Source of the DNA: Luteimonas padinae
Lineage (GTDB): Bacteria > Pseudomonadota > Gammaproteobacteria > Xanthomonadales > Xanthomonadaceae
Assembly: GCF_014652935.1 (NCBI RefSeq)
Contig: NZ_BMZT01000005.1
Span: forward strand, 203,754-267,753
Length of the DNA: 64,000 nucleotides
Reading direction: 5' to 3'
In this document: positions 38,484-54,832 of the stretch, in pieces
How the letters are laid out: every line of letters starts with the position of its first letter
Position numbering within the stretch: position 1 is the first letter of the stretch
Notes under the pieces: generated by a model
The model's database searches: none
What the model was told of the DNA's origin: nothing
What the model saw: only the letters and a program-made list of their open reading frames with translations
Translations under genes and position numbers: made by a program

Positions 38484-39365
38484 TCAGTCCTTCGAAAACA
38501 GCGCGTCGAGCCTGTCCTCGTAGGCGTGGTAGCCGAGGAAGTCGTACAGCTCGGCGCGCGTCTGCAGGGTGTCGATGATGTTCTTCTGCGTGCCCTCGCG
38601 GCGCACGGTCTCGTAGAAGTTCAGCGCGGCCTTGTTCATGGCGCGGTAGGCGCCGCAGCAGTAGAGCGCGATGTCGACGCCGGGCGAGCGCAGTTCGTCG
38701 GTGGTGAAGAACGGGGTCGAGCCGAACTCGGTCAGGTTGGCCAGGATCGGCACCTTCACCGCGTCCTTGAACTTGCGATAGTCCTCGAGCGACTTCATCG
38801 CCTCGGGGAAGATCATGTCAGCGCCGGCCTCGACGTAGGCGACCGCACGCTCGATCGCGGCATCGATGCCTTCGACCGCGGCCGCGTCGGTGCGCGCCAT
38901 GATGACGAAGCCGGCCTCGGTGCGGCCGTCGACCGCAGCCTTCACCCGGTCGACCATCTCTTGCTTCGGCACCACTTCCTTGTTCGGGCGGTGGCCGCAG
39001 CGCTTCTGGCCGACCTGGTCTTCCATGTGCACCGCGGCGACGCCCGCGCGCTCGAAGCTGCGGATGGTGCGGGCGATGTTGAACGCCCCGCCCCAGCCGG
39101 TGTCGATGTCGACCAGCAGCGGAAGCCCGGTGGCCTCGACGATGCGACGGGCGTCGATCAGCACGTCCTCCATCGTGGAAATGCCGAGGTCGGGCATGCC
39201 CAGCGAATTCGCGGCCACGCCGCCGCCGGACAGGTACAGCGCCTTGTAACCGGTGCGCTTGGCCATCAGGCCGGCGTAGGCGGTGATGGCGCCCATCACT
39301 TGCAGGGGGGATTCTTCGGCGACGGCGGCGCGAAAGCGCGCGCCCGCGGAAACATGCTCGGACAT
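38484..39365 (-). CDS. prpB: 2-methylisocitrate lyase
   Basis: 293 residues from ATG 39365 (MSEHVSAG). Cleaves 2-methylisocitrate to pyruvate and succinate. ICL/PEPM superfamily marks are [40 protein letters not shown] (KRCGH with catalytic Cys) and MARTDA. An in-frame extension to 39476 is low complexity and rejected. Expected 88-bp spacing to prpC. Confidence 0.96.
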   Translation of the reverse strand: MSEHVSAGARFRAAVAEESPLQVMGAITAYAGLMAKRTGYKALYLSGGGVAANSLGMPDLGISTMEDVLIDARRIVEATGLPLLVDIDTGWGGAFNIARTIRSFERAGVAAVHMEDQVGQKRCGHRPNKEVVPKQEMVDRVKAAVDGRTEAGFVIMARTDAAAVEGIDAAIERAVAYVEAGADMIFPEAMKSLEDYRKFKDAVKVPILANLTEFGSTPFFTTDELRSPGVDIALYCCGAYRAMNKAALNFYETVRREGTQKNIIDTLQTRAELYDFLGYHAYEDRLDALFSKD

Positions 39366-39491
39366 TGGAATCCTGCGTCGTGGGGTGAAGGACTCGTATT
39401 CTAGCGGAGCGCGCGCGGGCCCCGGCCGCGCGGCCGCACGGCCTGCCTCGCCCGCCTCGCCCGCCGACGGCCGCAACCGCGACGGCCGGCC

Positions 39492-41381
<1,890 letters not shown>

Positions 41382-41444
41382 GCCAGCCTCCTGTACGTCC
41401 CACGAGGCTAGTCGGCGGGTGGCGGCGATGCGTTACGACGTTGG

Positions 41445-41900
41445 TCTAAGGCAAGAAGCAGGGCTCCTCTCCGAAGTCCTGGAAATGCCGTGCTGCCCGG
41501 GACTGAAGCGGCTCCATTGGCGGGATCAGAGCAGTTCCGTTGGGATGCGCGCTGCCCGTCCCGTACACAGGGGGTGTGCTCCCCCGGCCGCCTCCGCGTC
41601 CAGCTACGGAAGCCGGCCGCCGGCCATCCATGGCCGGCTGTACGCACACCCCCTGTGCACGGGACGGGCTGTGGCGTTTTCCGGCTTCGGGTCGAAGGGC
41701 AAAAGCCAGCAGCAAGAGCCGAGAACCGATGTACGGGAACCGTTGTTCCTTCTCGACTCGCGCGGAGTTTTCGCCCGCGACGCTCTTCTCCTCCAGACCG
41801 CGAAGGCAGTCGGGGCCCGCCGTGGAGGCAGCGAACCCTTCAACGGAGCCGCTCGAACTGTCCCGGTCAGCGCGGTGCTTCCCGGCATCCAGTGAAGAAC
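41445..41900. repeat. Long structured intergenic element between mdh and prpE
   Basis: The 588-bp gap 41382-41969 has no credible gene. Its core is an inverted repeat of 26-nt arms, 41554-41579 (GCCCGTCCCGTACACAGGGG then GTGTGC) and 41644-41669, matching at 25 of 26 positions. Between them CCGGCCATCCATGGCCGG (41620-41637) is a perfect small hairpin. Outside, AGCGGCTCCATTG (41508-41520) recurs inverted as CAACGGAGCCGCT (41841-41853), and GTGCTGCCCGG/GTGCTTCCCGG recur directly. It looks like a mobile or duplicated non-coding element. Confidence 0.65.
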
Positions 41901-41903
41901 AAA

Positions 41904-41932
41904 GAAAAAACCGGGCCAAGGCCCGGTTTTTC
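41904..41932 (-). terminator. Bidirectional intrinsic terminator, end of mdh
   Basis: Stem CCGGGCC/GGCCCGG (41911-41926) flanked by seven A on the left and a T-run on the right, so it has a U-tract on either strand. It lies 38 bp past the mdh stop. Confidence 0.85.
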
Positions 41933-41969
41933 CAGATCCGACTGCAGGTCAAACCCCGCAGGGAGAGGC

Positions 41970-42956
41970 TCAGCCCAACAGGTGAGCCACGCCGGCGCGC
42001 TCTTCCTCCAGCTCGGCCAGGGTCTTGTCCATGGCCGCGCGGCTGAAATCATCGATCTCCAGGCCCTCGACGCGGGTGTATTCGCCGTTCTCCGTGGTCA
42101 CCGCCACGCCGTAGATCACGCCCTCGGGAATGCCGTAGCTGCCGTCGGACGGCACGCCCATGGTCACCCACTTGCCGTTCGAGCCCAGCACCCAGTCGCG
42201 GACGTGGTCGATGGCGGCGTTGGCAGCGGACGCCGCCGACGACAGGCCGCGGGCCTCGATGATCGCCGCGCCGCGCTTGCCGACCTGCGGGATGAACTCG
42301 TTCGCGTTCCAGTCGGCGTCGTTGATGCGGTCCTTCAGCGACTCGCCCTTGACCGTGGCGAAGCGGTAGTCGGGATACATCGTCGGGCTGTGGTTGCCCC
42401 AGACCACCAGCTTCTCGATGTCGCCCACGGCCACGCCGGCCTTGTTGGCGAGCTGGCTCAGCGCGCGGTTGTGGTCCAGGCGCAGCATGGCGGTGAAGTT
42501 CTTCGCCGGCAGGTCCGGCGCCGACTTCATGGCGATGTAGGCGTTGGTGTTGGCCGGGTTGCCGACCACCAGCACCTTGACGTCGCGCGAGGCGACCTTG
42601 TTCAGCGCCGCGCCCTGGGCGGTGAAGATCTTGGCGTTCTCCAGCAGCAGGTCCTTGCGCTCCATGCCGGGGCCGCGCGGACGCGCGCCAACGAGGAGCG
42701 CGATGTCGGCGTCCTTGAAGGCCACTTCGGGATCATCGGTGCCGACCATGCCCGCCAGCAGCGGGAACGCGCAGTCCTCGAGCTCCATCATCACGCCCTT
42801 GAGCGCGGCCTGGGCCTTCTCCATCGGCAGTTCCAGCATCTGCAGGATCACGGGCTGGTCCTTGCCCAGCATTTCGCCGGAGGCGATGCGGAACAGGAGG
42901 GCGTAACCGATCTGGCCGGCGGCGCCGGTGACGGCAACTCGGACGGGGGTCTTCAT
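41970..42956 (-). CDS. mdh: Malate dehydrogenase
   Basis: 328 residues. Interconverts malate and oxaloacetate with NAD. The N-terminal [17 protein letters not shown] is the Rossmann loop of the cytosolic-type, 325-330-residue MDH group; [15 protein letters not shown] carries the substrate Arg residues and [13 protein letters not shown] the catalytic His. It ends in a bidirectional terminator and is 105 bp from the aminotransferase gene. Confidence 0.96.
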   Translation of the reverse strand: MKTPVRVAVTGAAGQIGYALLFRIASGEMLGKDQPVILQMLELPMEKAQAALKGVMMELEDCAFPLLAGMVGTDDPEVAFKDADIALLVGARPRGPGMERKDLLLENAKIFTAQGAALNKVASRDVKVLVVGNPANTNAYIAMKSAPDLPAKNFTAMLRLDHNRALSQLANKAGVAVGDIEKLVVWGNHSPTMYPDYRFATVKGESLKDRINDADWNANEFIPQVGKRGAAIIEARGLSSAASAANAAIDHVRDWVLGSNGKWVTMGVPSDGSYGIPEGVIYGVAVTTENGEYTRVEGLEIDDFSRAAMDKTLAELEEERAGVAHLLG

Positions 42957-43061
42957 GTGGGGTGGCTCCGGATACGTGGGGCTGGAGGAAAATGGAAGGC
43001 GCCGCGGCGTCGACGGCAGGCGGCCGGGACCGTCATCGGCACCCGGCCGCCGTGGACGGAC

Positions 43062-44261
43062 TCAGGCCAGTTCGGCGAAGAATTCCTGGATGCGCGCCAG
43101 GCCGGGCGCCAGCTGCGGCGTCGGGCAGGTGTAGCTGATGCGCAGGCCGCGCGGCTCGCCAAAAGCCGAGCCCGGCACGCAGGCCACGCCCTTGGCTTCG
43201 AGCAGCGCGTTGCACAGGTCGACGTCGTTGGCGATGACCTTGCCGCCGTGCGACTTGCCGAAGGCGACGCTGATGTCGGGGAAGGCATAGAACGCGCCCT
43301 GCGGCACCGGGCAGACCACGCCGGGGATGGCGTTGAGCGCGGCCACGACCTGGTCGCGCTTGGCCTGGAACTCGGCGCAGCGCTCCGCGGGCACGTCCTG
43401 CGGGCCGGACAGCGCGGCCGCGGCGGCGGCCGAGACCACCTCCGGCAGGCTGGTGATGTGGTTGGAGTTCATCACCGTCATCGCCTTGGCGACGGACTCG
43501 GGGCCCGCCATCAGGCCGACGCGCCAGCCCGGCATGCCGTAGGTCTTGGACAGCGAGTCGACGAAGATCACGCGGTCGCGCAGCTCGGGGCGCGCGTGCA
43601 CGAAGTTGTGGTAGCCCACGCCGTCGAACACCATCATGTTGTAGATGTCGTCGGTGATGATCCAGGTGTCGGGATGGCGCGCGACCACATCGGCCAGCGC
43701 GGCGATCTCGTCCTTCGTGTAGACCATGCCCGTCGGGTTGGACGGGTTGTTGAACAGGAACACCTTCGGCTTCTTCGCCAGCGCCGCGTCGAGCTGGGCC
43801 GGGGTGAGCTTGTAGTCCTGTTCGGGCGGGCACGGCAGCAGCTGGATGTCGGCGCCGACGATCTCGGCGATGTCCATGTAGCTGGTCCAGTAGGGCGTGG
43901 CGAAGGCGAAGCCGTCGCCCTCGTCGAGCAGCGCCTCGGCCAGGTTGTACAGGATGTGCTTGGCGCCCACGCCGGTGGCGCAATTGGCGCGGGTGTAGCC
44001 GTCCAGGCCGAGGCGGCCGAGGTGGCCGATGAAGGCGTCGAGCACCGCGTTCGCGCCGCGGTTGTTGCCGTACTGGCCGGAATCGTGCTCCAGCGCCTCC
44101 CGGGCGGCGGCGTAGACGTGCTCGCCGGGGAGGAAGTTGGGAACGCCGATCGAGAAGCTGATGACGTCGCGGCCTTCGGCCTTCAGGCGCTGGGCCGTCT
44201 CGGCCACGACCATGATCGCGCTGGGCTTGGCGCGACCCATCCGCTGGGCAAGCTGGGGCAT
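43062..44261 (-). CDS. Class I/II pyridoxal-phosphate aminotransferase (aspartate aminotransferase type)
   Basis: 399 residues. Fold type I transaminase with [25 protein letters not shown], the PLP lysine in [16 protein letters not shown] and the carboxylate-binding Arg in RISYTCPT. The I-gamma aspartate/prephenate aminotransferase group is the nearest match from the motifs. The position next to mdh suits oxaloacetate-aspartate exchange, but specificity is not proven. Confidence 0.9.
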   Translation of the reverse strand: MPQLAQRMGRAKPSAIMVVAETAQRLKAEGRDVISFSIGVPNFLPGEHVYAAAREALEHDSGQYGNNRGANAVLDAFIGHLGRLGLDGYTRANCATGVGAKHILYNLAEALLDEGDGFAFATPYWTSYMDIAEIVGADIQLLPCPPEQDYKLTPAQLDAALAKKPKVFLFNNPSNPTGMVYTKDEIAALADVVARHPDTWIITDDIYNMMVFDGVGYHNFVHARPELRDRVIFVDSLSKTYGMPGWRVGLMAGPESVAKAMTVMNSNHITSLPEVVSAAAAAALSGPQDVPAERCAEFQAKRDQVVAALNAIPGVVCPVPQGAFYAFPDISVAFGKSHGGKVIANDVDLCNALLEAKGVACVPGSAFGEPRGLRISYTCPTPQLAPGLARIQEFFAELA

Positions 44262-44355
44262 TGCGTGAACCTCGGAAACTGGGGTGTGGGGCGCGGCGCA
44301 CGGCGCACGCGGCAGCCGCTTATTCTAGCACCGCGCCCCGCCCCGGCCGGCGTCC

Positions 44356-44850
44356 TCAGGCGGACATCACCTTGTTCCACTCGGCCACCCGGTCGGCCTT
44401 CGCGGCCAGCGCGGCCTCGGCGTCGCCTTCGATCTTCACCGACTTGATGGCGTCGCCCTGCTTCACCGCGTCCACCACCTCCAGGCCCTCGGTGACCTTG
44501 CCGAACACCGTGTGCTTGCCGTCCAGCCAGTCGGTCTTGATGTGGGTGATGAAGAACTGGCTGCCGTTGGTGTTGGGGCCGGCGTTGGCCATGGACAGCA
44601 CGCCGCGCTCGTGGCGGACGCCGTTGTTGGTCTCGTCCTCGAACTTGTAGCCCGGGCCGCCGGTGCCGGTGCCCTTGGGGCAGCCGCCCTGGATCATGAA
44701 GTCCGGGATCACGCGGTGGAAGTTCAGGCCGTCGTAGAAGCCCTTGCGGGCCAGGTTGACGAAGCTGGCCACGGTCAGCGGGGCCTTGTCGGGGTAGAGC
44801 TCGACCTTGATCTGGCCACGGTCGGTGTCGAAAACGGCGTTCAGGGACAT
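44356..44850 (-). CDS. ppiB: Cytoplasmic peptidyl-prolyl cis-trans isomerase (cyclophilin)
   Basis: 164 residues from ATG 44850. Catalyses proline isomerisation in protein folding. Cyclophilin residues are [13 protein letters not shown] (catalytic Arg), [15 protein letters not shown] and [12 protein letters not shown]. No signal peptide, so PpiB rather than PpiA. Divergent from typA. Confidence 0.95.
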   Translation of the reverse strand: MSLNAVFDTDRGQIKVELYPDKAPLTVASFVNLARKGFYDGLNFHRVIPDFMIQGGCPKGTGTGGPGYKFEDETNNGVRHERGVLSMANAGPNTNGSQFFITHIKTDWLDGKHTVFGKVTEGLEVVDAVKQGDAIKSVKIEGDAEAALAAKADRVAEWNKVMSA

Positions 44851-44972
44851 GTCGGGAATCCTGGTCTGGGTGGGGGCGCCGGGGGCCGGCTGGCCGGATG
44901 CCCCTTCGCGGAACCTGAAGTGGAGCCGGAGGCCCGGCATTGCAACACTTTCTGGCGGGGCGCCACTGCAAG

Positions 44973-44978
44973 TATAAT
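44973..44978 (+). promoter_or_regulatory. Probable -10 box of typA
   Basis: Perfect TATAAT in otherwise GC-rich DNA, 66 bp before the typA ATG. No good -35 hexamer is seen at the right distance. Confidence 0.45.
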
Positions 44979-45044
44979 CTCCGGCTTCCCTCAACAAGGC
45001 CCAGCGCGCCCTGCCCCAAGAAGGCACGAGGTGCGGTTTTCCCG

Positions 45045-46892
<1,848 letters not shown>

Positions 46893-47553
46893 GCCGGGCG
46901 CTGTTCCCGGGCTGGCGGCCCGATGCGGCGGGGCGCGACGGCCTCGCCGCGCTTGCGGCCCGGCTGCAGGCGGCGCGTCCGGATGGCGCACCCCGCCCGC
47001 AGCCACGTCGGCCCGACCAGTGGCACGCAACGCTGTGCTTCATCGGCTACGACCAGGCTGACGCAGCCACGCCGGCGCTGCACGCCGCGCTGGGCGGCGT
47101 CGCGCAGCGCATCCCGCCGCACGCCTTCACCATCGAGTGCATCGCCTACTGGCGCCAGTCCGGCGCCGTGGTCACCCTGCCCGCCGACTGCCCCGCCCTC
47201 CAGGCGCTGTCCGACGCCACGCGTGACGCGATCCGCGGCTGCGGCATCCGTCCGCTGCAGGTAACCACCCAGCCGCACGTCACCCTGGCCTACCTCGACC
47301 GCCATCTCGAGGCGCAGCCCTGGCTGGACGGCGTCGACTGCGACGTCGGGCCGCTGCGGGTGGAGCGTTTCGAACTGCTGTTCAATCCGGGCGGGCGCTA
47401 CGAAGCCCTCGGAGCTTGGCCCCTGACGGGGACCACGCTCCCCGCGAAGCCGGGGCAGGCGTCGCTGTTCCAGGCGCCGATGACGTGCACGCAGCGGTGC
47501 GCGGGGGCCAAGAAAGGGCTGCCCAGACGCCACGGGGATCGCGGCACGGCGAA

Positions 47554-47577
47554 GGTCGCAGCCGTGGCTGCTCCTAC
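47554..47577. repeat. Single GTAG-type REP unit inside the RNA-ligase-like reading frame
   Basis: GGTCGCAGCCGTGGCTGCTC then CTAC. One unit only, without the inverted partner, ending at the stop codon of the convergent DAHP synthase gene. Confidence 0.75.
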
Positions 47578-48972
<1,395 letters not shown>

Positions 48973-49042
48973 CGGGACTCGTGGTTGTTGCAGTGCAGCG
49001 AGCCCCCATCATCCGCGCACCGGCGGATGATGGCAATGGCCT

Positions 49043-49561
49043 TCAACGCTGCCCGCGCGCCCGCTTCCTGAAGGCCGCGAACAGGAAGAACAGCCCGAGC
49101 ACGACGAACCAGACCAGGCTCCACGCCGGCATCGAGAGGCCGAGGAAGCTCCAGTCCACCGCACTGCAGTCGCCGGATCCCGTCAGCACTCGCCGGATGA
49201 CGTTCGTGGTCGACATCGTTTCGCGCATGAACGACAGCGGCGGCAGGCAGCCCGGAACCTCGGGCGGGTTGAGCTGCAGCCAGACATGGCGCCCTGCGAG
49301 CCCCATGCCGACACCGGCGACGAGGAAACCGAGCACGCCATACACATTCCGCGCCCCCGCGGCGCGCGGCGCATGCAGGCCGGCAACGAGGAACACCAGG
49401 CCCAGCGCGGCGAAGGCCAGGCGCTGGAAGATGCACATCGGACAGGGATCGAGCCCCCATGCGAACTGCGAATAGATCGCGAAGCCGATCAGCGCGGCGC
49501 AGGCGGCGAAGCCGGCCAGGCACTGGCTGCGGAAGGTCCAGCGGAACGGGTTCAGGGTCAT
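49043..49561 (-). CDS. dsbB: Disulfide bond formation protein B
   Basis: 172 residues from ATG 49561. Four membrane helices. The first redox pair is CPMC in GLDPCPMCIFQRLAF; the second pair is Cys in VPGCLPPLSF and in GSGDCSAVDW. It reoxidises DsbA and passes electrons to quinones in the inner membrane. Confidence 0.93.
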   Translation of the reverse strand: MTLNPFRWTFRSQCLAGFAACAALIGFAIYSQFAWGLDPCPMCIFQRLAFAALGLVFLVAGLHAPRAAGARNVYGVLGFLVAGVGMGLAGRHVWLQLNPPEVPGCLPPLSFMRETMSTTNVIRRVLTGSGDCSAVDWSFLGLSMPAWSLVWFVVLGLFFLFAAFRKRARGQR

Positions 49562-49595
49562 CGGCGGGCTCGCGCGAAACGGACGCCAAGATAGC

Positions 49596-49622
49596 AAAAA
49601 CCCCGGCGCGAAGGCCGGGGTT
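49596..49622 (-). terminator. Intrinsic terminator of the ribosomal alpha operon
   Basis: Stem CCCCGGC/GCCGGGG with a U5 run on the minus strand, 26 bp after the rplQ stop. Confidence 0.85.
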
Positions 49623-49647
49623 CCTGCATGCACTGCCGTCGCCGGCC

Positions 49648-50022
49648 TTACTCGGCGGCGGCCTGCGGCCGGTCGACGAGCTCGACGTAGGCCATCGGCG
49701 CATTGTCACCGTCGCGGAAGCCGCACTTGATGATGCGCAGGTAGCCGCCCGGGCGCTCGCGGTAGCGCGGGCCCAGTTCGACGAACAGCTTGCCCACGGC
49801 TTCCTTGTCGCGCAGTCGCGAGAAGGCCAGGCGGCGGTTGGCGACGCCGTCGGTCTTGCCCATCGTGATCAGCGGCTCGGCGACGCGGCGGAGCTCCTTG
49901 GCCTTCGGGAGCGTGGTCTTGATCAGCTCGTGCTTGAGCAGCGACGCGGCCATGTTGGTGAACATGGCATCGCGGTGGGCGCTGGTGCGGCTGAACTTGC
50001 GGCCGGCTTTCTGGTGGCGCAT
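49648..50022 (-). CDS. rplQ: 50S ribosomal protein L17
   Basis: 124 residues from ATG 50022 ([20 protein letters not shown], the family signature). Last gene of the alpha operon, 25 bp after rpoA. A short C-terminal tail (RPQAAAE). Confidence 0.97.
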   Translation of the reverse strand: MRHQKAGRKFSRTSAHRDAMFTNMAASLLKHELIKTTLPKAKELRRVAEPLITMGKTDGVANRRLAFSRLRDKEAVGKLFVELGPRYRERPGGYLRIIKCGFRDGDNAPMAYVELVDRPQAAAE

Positions 50023-50047
50023 GGTCTTGGTTCCTGTCTGTCTAGTC

Positions 50048-51046
50048 TTAGCCGAGCATGCCGTGCGCCGAGACACCGGCCGGCGGCCAGTTCTCGAGCT
50101 TCATGCCGAGCGAAAGGCCACGCTGGGCCAGCACTTCCTTGATCTCGGTGAGCGACTTCTTGCCGAGGTTCGGGGTCTTGAGCAGCTCGACTTCCGTCTT
50201 CTGGATCAGGTCGCCGATGTAGTAGATGCTCTCGGCCTTGAGGCAGTTGGCCGAACGCACCGTCAGCTCCAGGTCGTCGATCGGGCGCAGCAGCACCGGA
50301 TCCACACCCGGGGTCTGGGCCTTCTGCGCGCCGCTGTCACGTCGGGTGAAGTCGCCGAAGACGCTGAGCTGGTCGGTGAGGATGTCGGCGGCGGTGCGCA
50401 CGGCCTCTTCGGCGTCGATCGTGCCGTTGGTCTCGATGTCCAGCACCAGCTTGTCGAGGTCGGTGCGCTGCTCGACGCGGGCGGCCTCGACTTCATAGGC
50501 CACGCGGCGGACCGGCGAGAACGACGCGTCCAGCATCAGGCGACCGATGGCGCGGGTCTCCTCGTCCGGGCGGCGGCGCGCGGCGGCCGGCTGGTAGCCG
50601 AAGCCGCGCTCGATCTTCAGGCGCATGTTGATCGACGCATCCTTGGTCAGATGGCAGATCACATGCTCGCCGTTGAGCACTTCGACGTTGTGGTCGGTCT
50701 TGATGTCGGCGGCGGTGACGACGCCCGGGCCGGACTTGGCCAGGGTGAGCGTCGAGCTGTCGCCGGTGCCCATGCGGATGGCGACGTCCTTGAGGTTGAG
50801 CAGCACCTCGAGCACGTCTTCCTGCAGGCCCTCGATCGTGCTGTACTCGTGCAGCACGCCGTCGATCTCGACCTCGGTGATGGCGAAGCCGGGAATGGAC
50901 GACAGCAGCACGCGGCGCAGGGCATTGCCGAGCGTATGGCCGTAGCCGCGCTCCAGCGGCTCGATCACGACCTTGGCGCGGTTGCCGGTGATGCGCTCGA
51001 TCTGGGGGCCACGCGGACGCAGGACCTGGTTGGCGGTAACCGTCAT
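50048..51046 (-). CDS. rpoA: DNA-directed RNA polymerase subunit alpha
   Basis: 332 residues. The N-terminal dimerisation domain contains [20 protein letters not shown] and the C-terminal domain, which binds UP elements and activators, contains [20 protein letters not shown] and [13 protein letters not shown]. In the usual position between rpsD and rplQ. Confidence 0.98.
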   Translation of the reverse strand: MTVTANQVLRPRGPQIERITGNRAKVVIEPLERGYGHTLGNALRRVLLSSIPGFAITEVEIDGVLHEYSTIEGLQEDVLEVLLNLKDVAIRMGTGDSSTLTLAKSGPGVVTAADIKTDHNVEVLNGEHVICHLTKDASINMRLKIERGFGYQPAAARRRPDEETRAIGRLMLDASFSPVRRVAYEVEAARVEQRTDLDKLVLDIETNGTIDAEEAVRTAADILTDQLSVFGDFTRRDSGAQKAQTPGVDPVLLRPIDDLELTVRSANCLKAESIYYIGDLIQKTEVELLKTPNLGKKSLTEIKEVLAQRGLSLGMKLENWPPAGVSAHGMLG

Positions 51047-51095
51047 GTTTGGTGTCTCCTGGGGCCTGCCGATGGGGGTCGGCAGGCCGGGTGAA

Positions 51096-51731
<636 letters not shown>

Positions 51732-51746
51732 TTCTTATCGCCCCCT

Positions 51747-52136
51747 TTAGACGCGACGCTTCTTCGGCGGACGGCACCCGTTGTGCGGGATCGGCGTCAC
51801 GTCGATGATGTTGGTGATCTTGTAGCCCACGTTGTTGAGCGAGCGGACGGCCGACTCGCGGCCCGGGCCCGGGCCCTTGATGCGGACTTCAAGCGACTTC
51901 ACGCCGTAGTCGAGAGCGGCCTTTCCGGCCTTCTCGGCGGCGACCTGGGCGGCGAACGGGGTGGACTTGCGCGAACCGCGGAAACCCGCGCCGCCCGAAG
52001 TCGCCCACGACAGTGCGTTGCCCTGGCGGTCGGTGATCGTGATGATGGTGTTGTTGAACGAAGCGTGGACGTGGGCGATGCCGTCGGTGACGACGCGCTT
52101 GATCTTCTTCTTCGGCTTGGCTGCCGGCTTGGCCAT
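51747..52136 (-). CDS. rpsK: 30S ribosomal protein S11
   Basis: 129 residues. [20 protein letters not shown] and the C-terminal [13 protein letters not shown] are diagnostic. A Lys-rich start ([12 protein letters not shown]). 15 bp upstream of rpsD. Confidence 0.98.
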   Translation of the reverse strand: MAKPAAKPKKKIKRVVTDGIAHVHASFNNTIITITDRQGNALSWATSGGAGFRGSRKSTPFAAQVAAEKAGKAALDYGVKSLEVRIKGPGPGRESAVRSLNNVGYKITNIIDVTPIPHNGCRPPKKRRV

Positions 52137-52148
52137 GATCTTGTTTCC

Positions 52149-52505
52149 TTATTTCCTGATGGCCTTGCGCGGACCCTTGCGGGTACGGGCATTGGTCCGG
52201 GTGCGCTGGCCGCGCAGCGGGAGGCCGCGGCGATGGCGGAGGCCGCGGTAGCAGGCCAGGTCCATCAGGCGCTTGATCGCCATGCCGATTTCGCGGCGGA
52301 GGTCGCCCTCGACCACGAACTTGCCGACTTCCGAGCGCAGGCGCTCGACTTCCGGCTCCGACAGGTCGCGGATCTTGGTGTTCGAGGCCACGCCGGCGGC
52401 GTCGCAGACGAGCTTCGAACGGGTACGGCCGATGCCGTAGATGCTTTGCAGCCCGACCCAGACGTGCTTCTGGGCAGGCAGGTTGACACCTGCAATACGC
52501 GCCAT
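52149..52505 (-). CDS. rpsM: 30S ribosomal protein S13
   Basis: 118 residues. [20 protein letters not shown] start and the tail [14 protein letters not shown]. First gene of the alpha operon here, preceded by GGAG, by a probable promoter and by a 345-bp gap from secY. There is no rpmJ between secY and rpsM, unlike E. coli. Confidence 0.98.
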   Translation of the reverse strand: MARIAGVNLPAQKHVWVGLQSIYGIGRTRSKLVCDAAGVASNTKIRDLSEPEVERLRSEVGKFVVEGDLRREIGMAIKRLMDLACYRGLRHRRGLPLRGQRTRTNARTRKGPRKAIRK

Positions 52506-52564
52506 GCGCGGATCTCCAACTGTTTGGGGCGGCCGGACAGGTCATCCGGCGCAGTGAACAAGAA

Positions 52565-52573
52565 ATTGTATCA
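52565..52573 (-). promoter_or_regulatory. Probable extended -10 promoter of the alpha operon
   Basis: On the minus strand TGATACAAT: an extended -10 (TGN) followed by TACAAT, five of six matches to TATAAT. A weak -35 (TTCCTT) lies 17 nt upstream. About 60 bp before the rpsM start. Confidence 0.5.
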
Positions 52574-52769
52574 GGATCCCGCGTTCCAAGGAAGCCCGCG
52601 GCCGCCAAAGGCGTCCGACCGGCCCGGCATGGGGAGTGTGCCCATGCTCCGGCGAAGGTTCCCGGCTGGACACGACCCCTCGCGGGGCCCTGCCCGCCCG
52701 GCGCTACTCTGGCGCCGGGACTGGCCGGTGAACCACCTGCGTGCGGGACCGCCGCGCAGGTCGCCCATC

Positions 52770-52796
52770 AAAAGCCCGGCCGCGGAGCGGTCGGGC
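52770..52796 (-). terminator. Intrinsic terminator downstream of secY
   Basis: On the minus strand GCCCGACCGC-TCC-GCGGCCGGGC, ten pairs with one G-U, then TTTT. It lies 55 bp beyond the secY stop. Confidence 0.75.
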
Positions 52797-52850
52797 CATG
52801 GATCCGTGGTTGCTCCGGCATTGCCGGGGCCCGGGATCCGTCTTGAATCT

Positions 52851-54188
52851 TCAGCCGCGCGGCAGGCCGCGCGCGCCACCCTTCAGGTTGGCCTTCTTGA
52901 GGAGGCTCTCGTACTGGTGCGACATCAGGTGGGCCTGGATCTGGGAGATGAAATCCATCACCACCACCACCACGATCAGCAGCGAGGTGCCGCCGAAGTA
53001 GAACGACGCATTCAGTTCGCCGCGCATGAACTCGGGCAGCAGGCAGACCAGCACCAGGTAGGCGGCGCCGGCCGCGGTGAGCCGCGTCAGCACGCCGTCG
53101 ATGTAGTCGGCCGTGGCCTTGCCCGGCCGGATGCCCGGGATCAGCGCGCCGGACTTCTTCAGGTTGTCCGCGGTTTCCTGGGAATTGAAGACCAGGGCGG
53201 TGTAGAAGAAGGTGAAACCGGCGATCAGGCCCGCGTAAAGCAGGATGTACAGCGGCTCGCCCGGCGACAGGGCCTGGCTGACCCGCTGCAGCCAGTTGGC
53301 CTGGCCGGCCTGGCTGAACCAGGTGGAAGCCGTGGCCGGGAACATGATGATCGACGAAGCGAAGATCGCCGGGATCACGCCCGCCATGTTGAGCTTGAGC
53401 GGCAGGAACGAGCTCTGGTTCATGTACGCGTTGCGACCGCCCTGGCGGCGCGCGTAGTTCACCGTGATCCGGCGCTGGCCACGCTCGACGAACACCACAA
53501 AGTAGGTGAACGCCACCACGAGCAGCGCGATCACGATCACTGCGATCGGGCTCATGTCGCCGTTGCGGGCGGCTTCGAACGTGGTGATGACCGCGCTCGG
53601 CAGGCCAGCCACGATGCCGGCGAAGATGATCAGCGAGACACCGTTGCCGACGCCGCGCTCGGTCACCTGCTCGCCCAGCCACACCAGGAACATGGTGCCG
53701 GCGGTCAGGGCCACGATGGCGGTCAGCACGAAGCCGATGCCCGGCGCGTAGGCCACGCCCTGGCTCTGCAGCATGGTCGCGATGCCGGCGGCCTGGAAGA
53801 TCGCCAGCGGGATCGCGCCGATGCGCGACCACTGGGTGATCCTGCGGCGGCCGGACTCGCCTTCCTTCTGGATCGCCTTCAGGCTCGGCACGATCTGCAC
53901 CAGCAGCTGGATGATGATCGAGGCCGAGATGTAGGGGATCACGTTCAGCGCGAAGACGCTGAAGCGCTCGAGGGCACCACCGGAGAACATGTTGAACATG
54001 TCCACGATGGTGCCGTCGGTCTGCTCCATCAGGCGGAGCATGGCATCGGGGTTGACGCCCGGCACCGGGATGTAGCACCCGATGCGGTAGACGACCAGCG
54101 CCCCGAGGACGAACAGCAGGCGCTGGCGCAGCTCGGTGAACTTGCCGAGCCCCGCCATGCCACCCATTGCGCCGCCGCTTCGTGCCAT
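52851..54188 (-). CDS. secY: Protein translocase subunit SecY
   Basis: 445 residues with ten membrane helices, channel subunit of Sec[23 protein letters not shown] at helix 1, [17 protein letters not shown] and [14 protein letters not shown] loop ([15 protein letters not shown]) are family signatures. Last gene of the spc group, 7 bp after rplO. Confidence 0.98.
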   Translation of the reverse strand: MARSGGAMGGMAGLGKFTELRQRLLFVLGALVVYRIGCYIPVPGVNPDAMLRLMEQTDGTIVDMFNMFSGGALERFSVFALNVIPYISASIIIQLLVQIVPSLKAIQKEGESGRRRITQWSRIGAIPLAIFQAAGIATMLQSQGVAYAPGIGFVLTAIVALTAGTMFLVWLGEQVTERGVGNGVSLIIFAGIVAGLPSAVITTFEAARNGDMSPIAVIVIALLVVAFTYFVVFVERGQRRITVNYARRQGGRNAYMNQSSFLPLKLNMAGVIPAIFASSIIMFPATASTWFSQAGQANWLQRVSQALSPGEPLYILLYAGLIAGFTFFYTALVFNSQETADNLKKSGALIPGIRPGKATADYIDGVLTRLTAAGAAYLVLVCLLPEFMRGELNASFYFGGTSLLIVVVVVMDFISQIQAHLMSHQYESLLKKANLKGGARGLPRG

Positions 54189-54195
54189 GCGCTGC

Positions 54196-54630
54196 TTACT
54201 CCTCGACCTTGCCGCCGGCGGCTTCGATCGCCGCGCGGGCGCCGGCCGTGGCCAGCAGGCCCTTCAGCACGAGCTTCTTCGACACGTCGCCCTTCTTCAC
54301 GATCTTGGCGCGCTTGGCCGTGGCCGGCACCAGCTTCGCGGCGCGCAGGGCGGCGAAGTCGATGTCACCATCCAGGCGCTCGAGCTGGTACAGCATCACC
54401 TCGGCGGTGTCGGCGGCCATGCGCGAGCGGAAGCCGACCTTCGGCAGGCGCTTGCGCAGCGGCATCTGGCCGCCTTCGAAGCCGGCCTTGATCTTGCCCT
54501 TGCCCGAACGGGCGAACGAACCCTTGTGGCCGCGGCCGGCGGTCTTGCCGAGGCCGGAGCCGATGCCGCGGCCGACGCGCTTGCGCTCGGTGCGGGCGCC
54601 CTCTGCGGGCTGCATGGTGTTGAGCTTCAT
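54196..54630 (-). CDS. rplO: 50S ribosomal protein L15
   Basis: 144 residues. [20 protein letters not shown] start and [20 protein letters not shown] are diagnostic. 4 bp after rpmD. Confidence 0.97.
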   Translation of the reverse strand: MKLNTMQPAEGARTERKRVGRGIGSGLGKTAGRGHKGSFARSGKGKIKAGFEGGQMPLRKRLPKVGFRSRMAADTAEVMLYQLERLDGDIDFAALRAAKLVPATAKRAKIVKKGDVSKKLVLKGLLATAGARAAIEAAGGKVEE

Positions 54631-54634
54631 GTGC

Positions 54635-54832
54635 TTATTCCTCGACCCGGACCAGGTAGTGGACCTTGTTGATCAGGCCGCGGACCTGCGGGCTGTCCTT
54701 CAGTTCACGCACGGAGTTGAGCTTGCCCAGGCCCAGGGCCTTGACGGACAGGCGATGCTTGGCCTGCGAGCCGCGCAGGCCCTTCACCAGACGCACCTTG
54801 ACGGTGCCGGTGCCGGCTTCGTTCTTAGCCAT
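54635..54832 (-). CDS. rpmD: 50S ribosomal protein L30
   Basis: 65 residues. [20 protein letters not shown] and LGLGKLNSV are diagnostic. It overlaps rpsE by 8 bp. Confidence 0.96.
   Translation of the reverse strand: MAKNEAGTGTVKVRLVKGLRGSQAKHRLSVKALGLGKLNSVRELKDSPQVRGLINKVHYLVRVEE

Larger units (their letters stand above)
52506..52850. other. Non-coding spacer secY-rpsM
   Basis: 345 bp without a gene. From the secY side it holds a terminator (52770-52796), further GC-rich hairpins (for example around GCGCTACTCTGGCGCC near 52700) and, close to rpsM, the promoter at 52565-52573. It seems to separate the spc and alpha operons. Confidence 0.7.

Noticed and set aside
41446..41952. Possible 168-residue protein in the mdh/prpE gap
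   Set aside because: The translation is low-complexity and spans an inverted repeat and a terminator; it is better explained as a structured non-coding element.
41490..44447. Open frame of 985 codons on the plus strand
   Set aside because: It runs antisense through mdh and the aminotransferase gene and translates to Arg/Val/His-rich sequence without domains; long antisense frames are common in DNA of this GC content.
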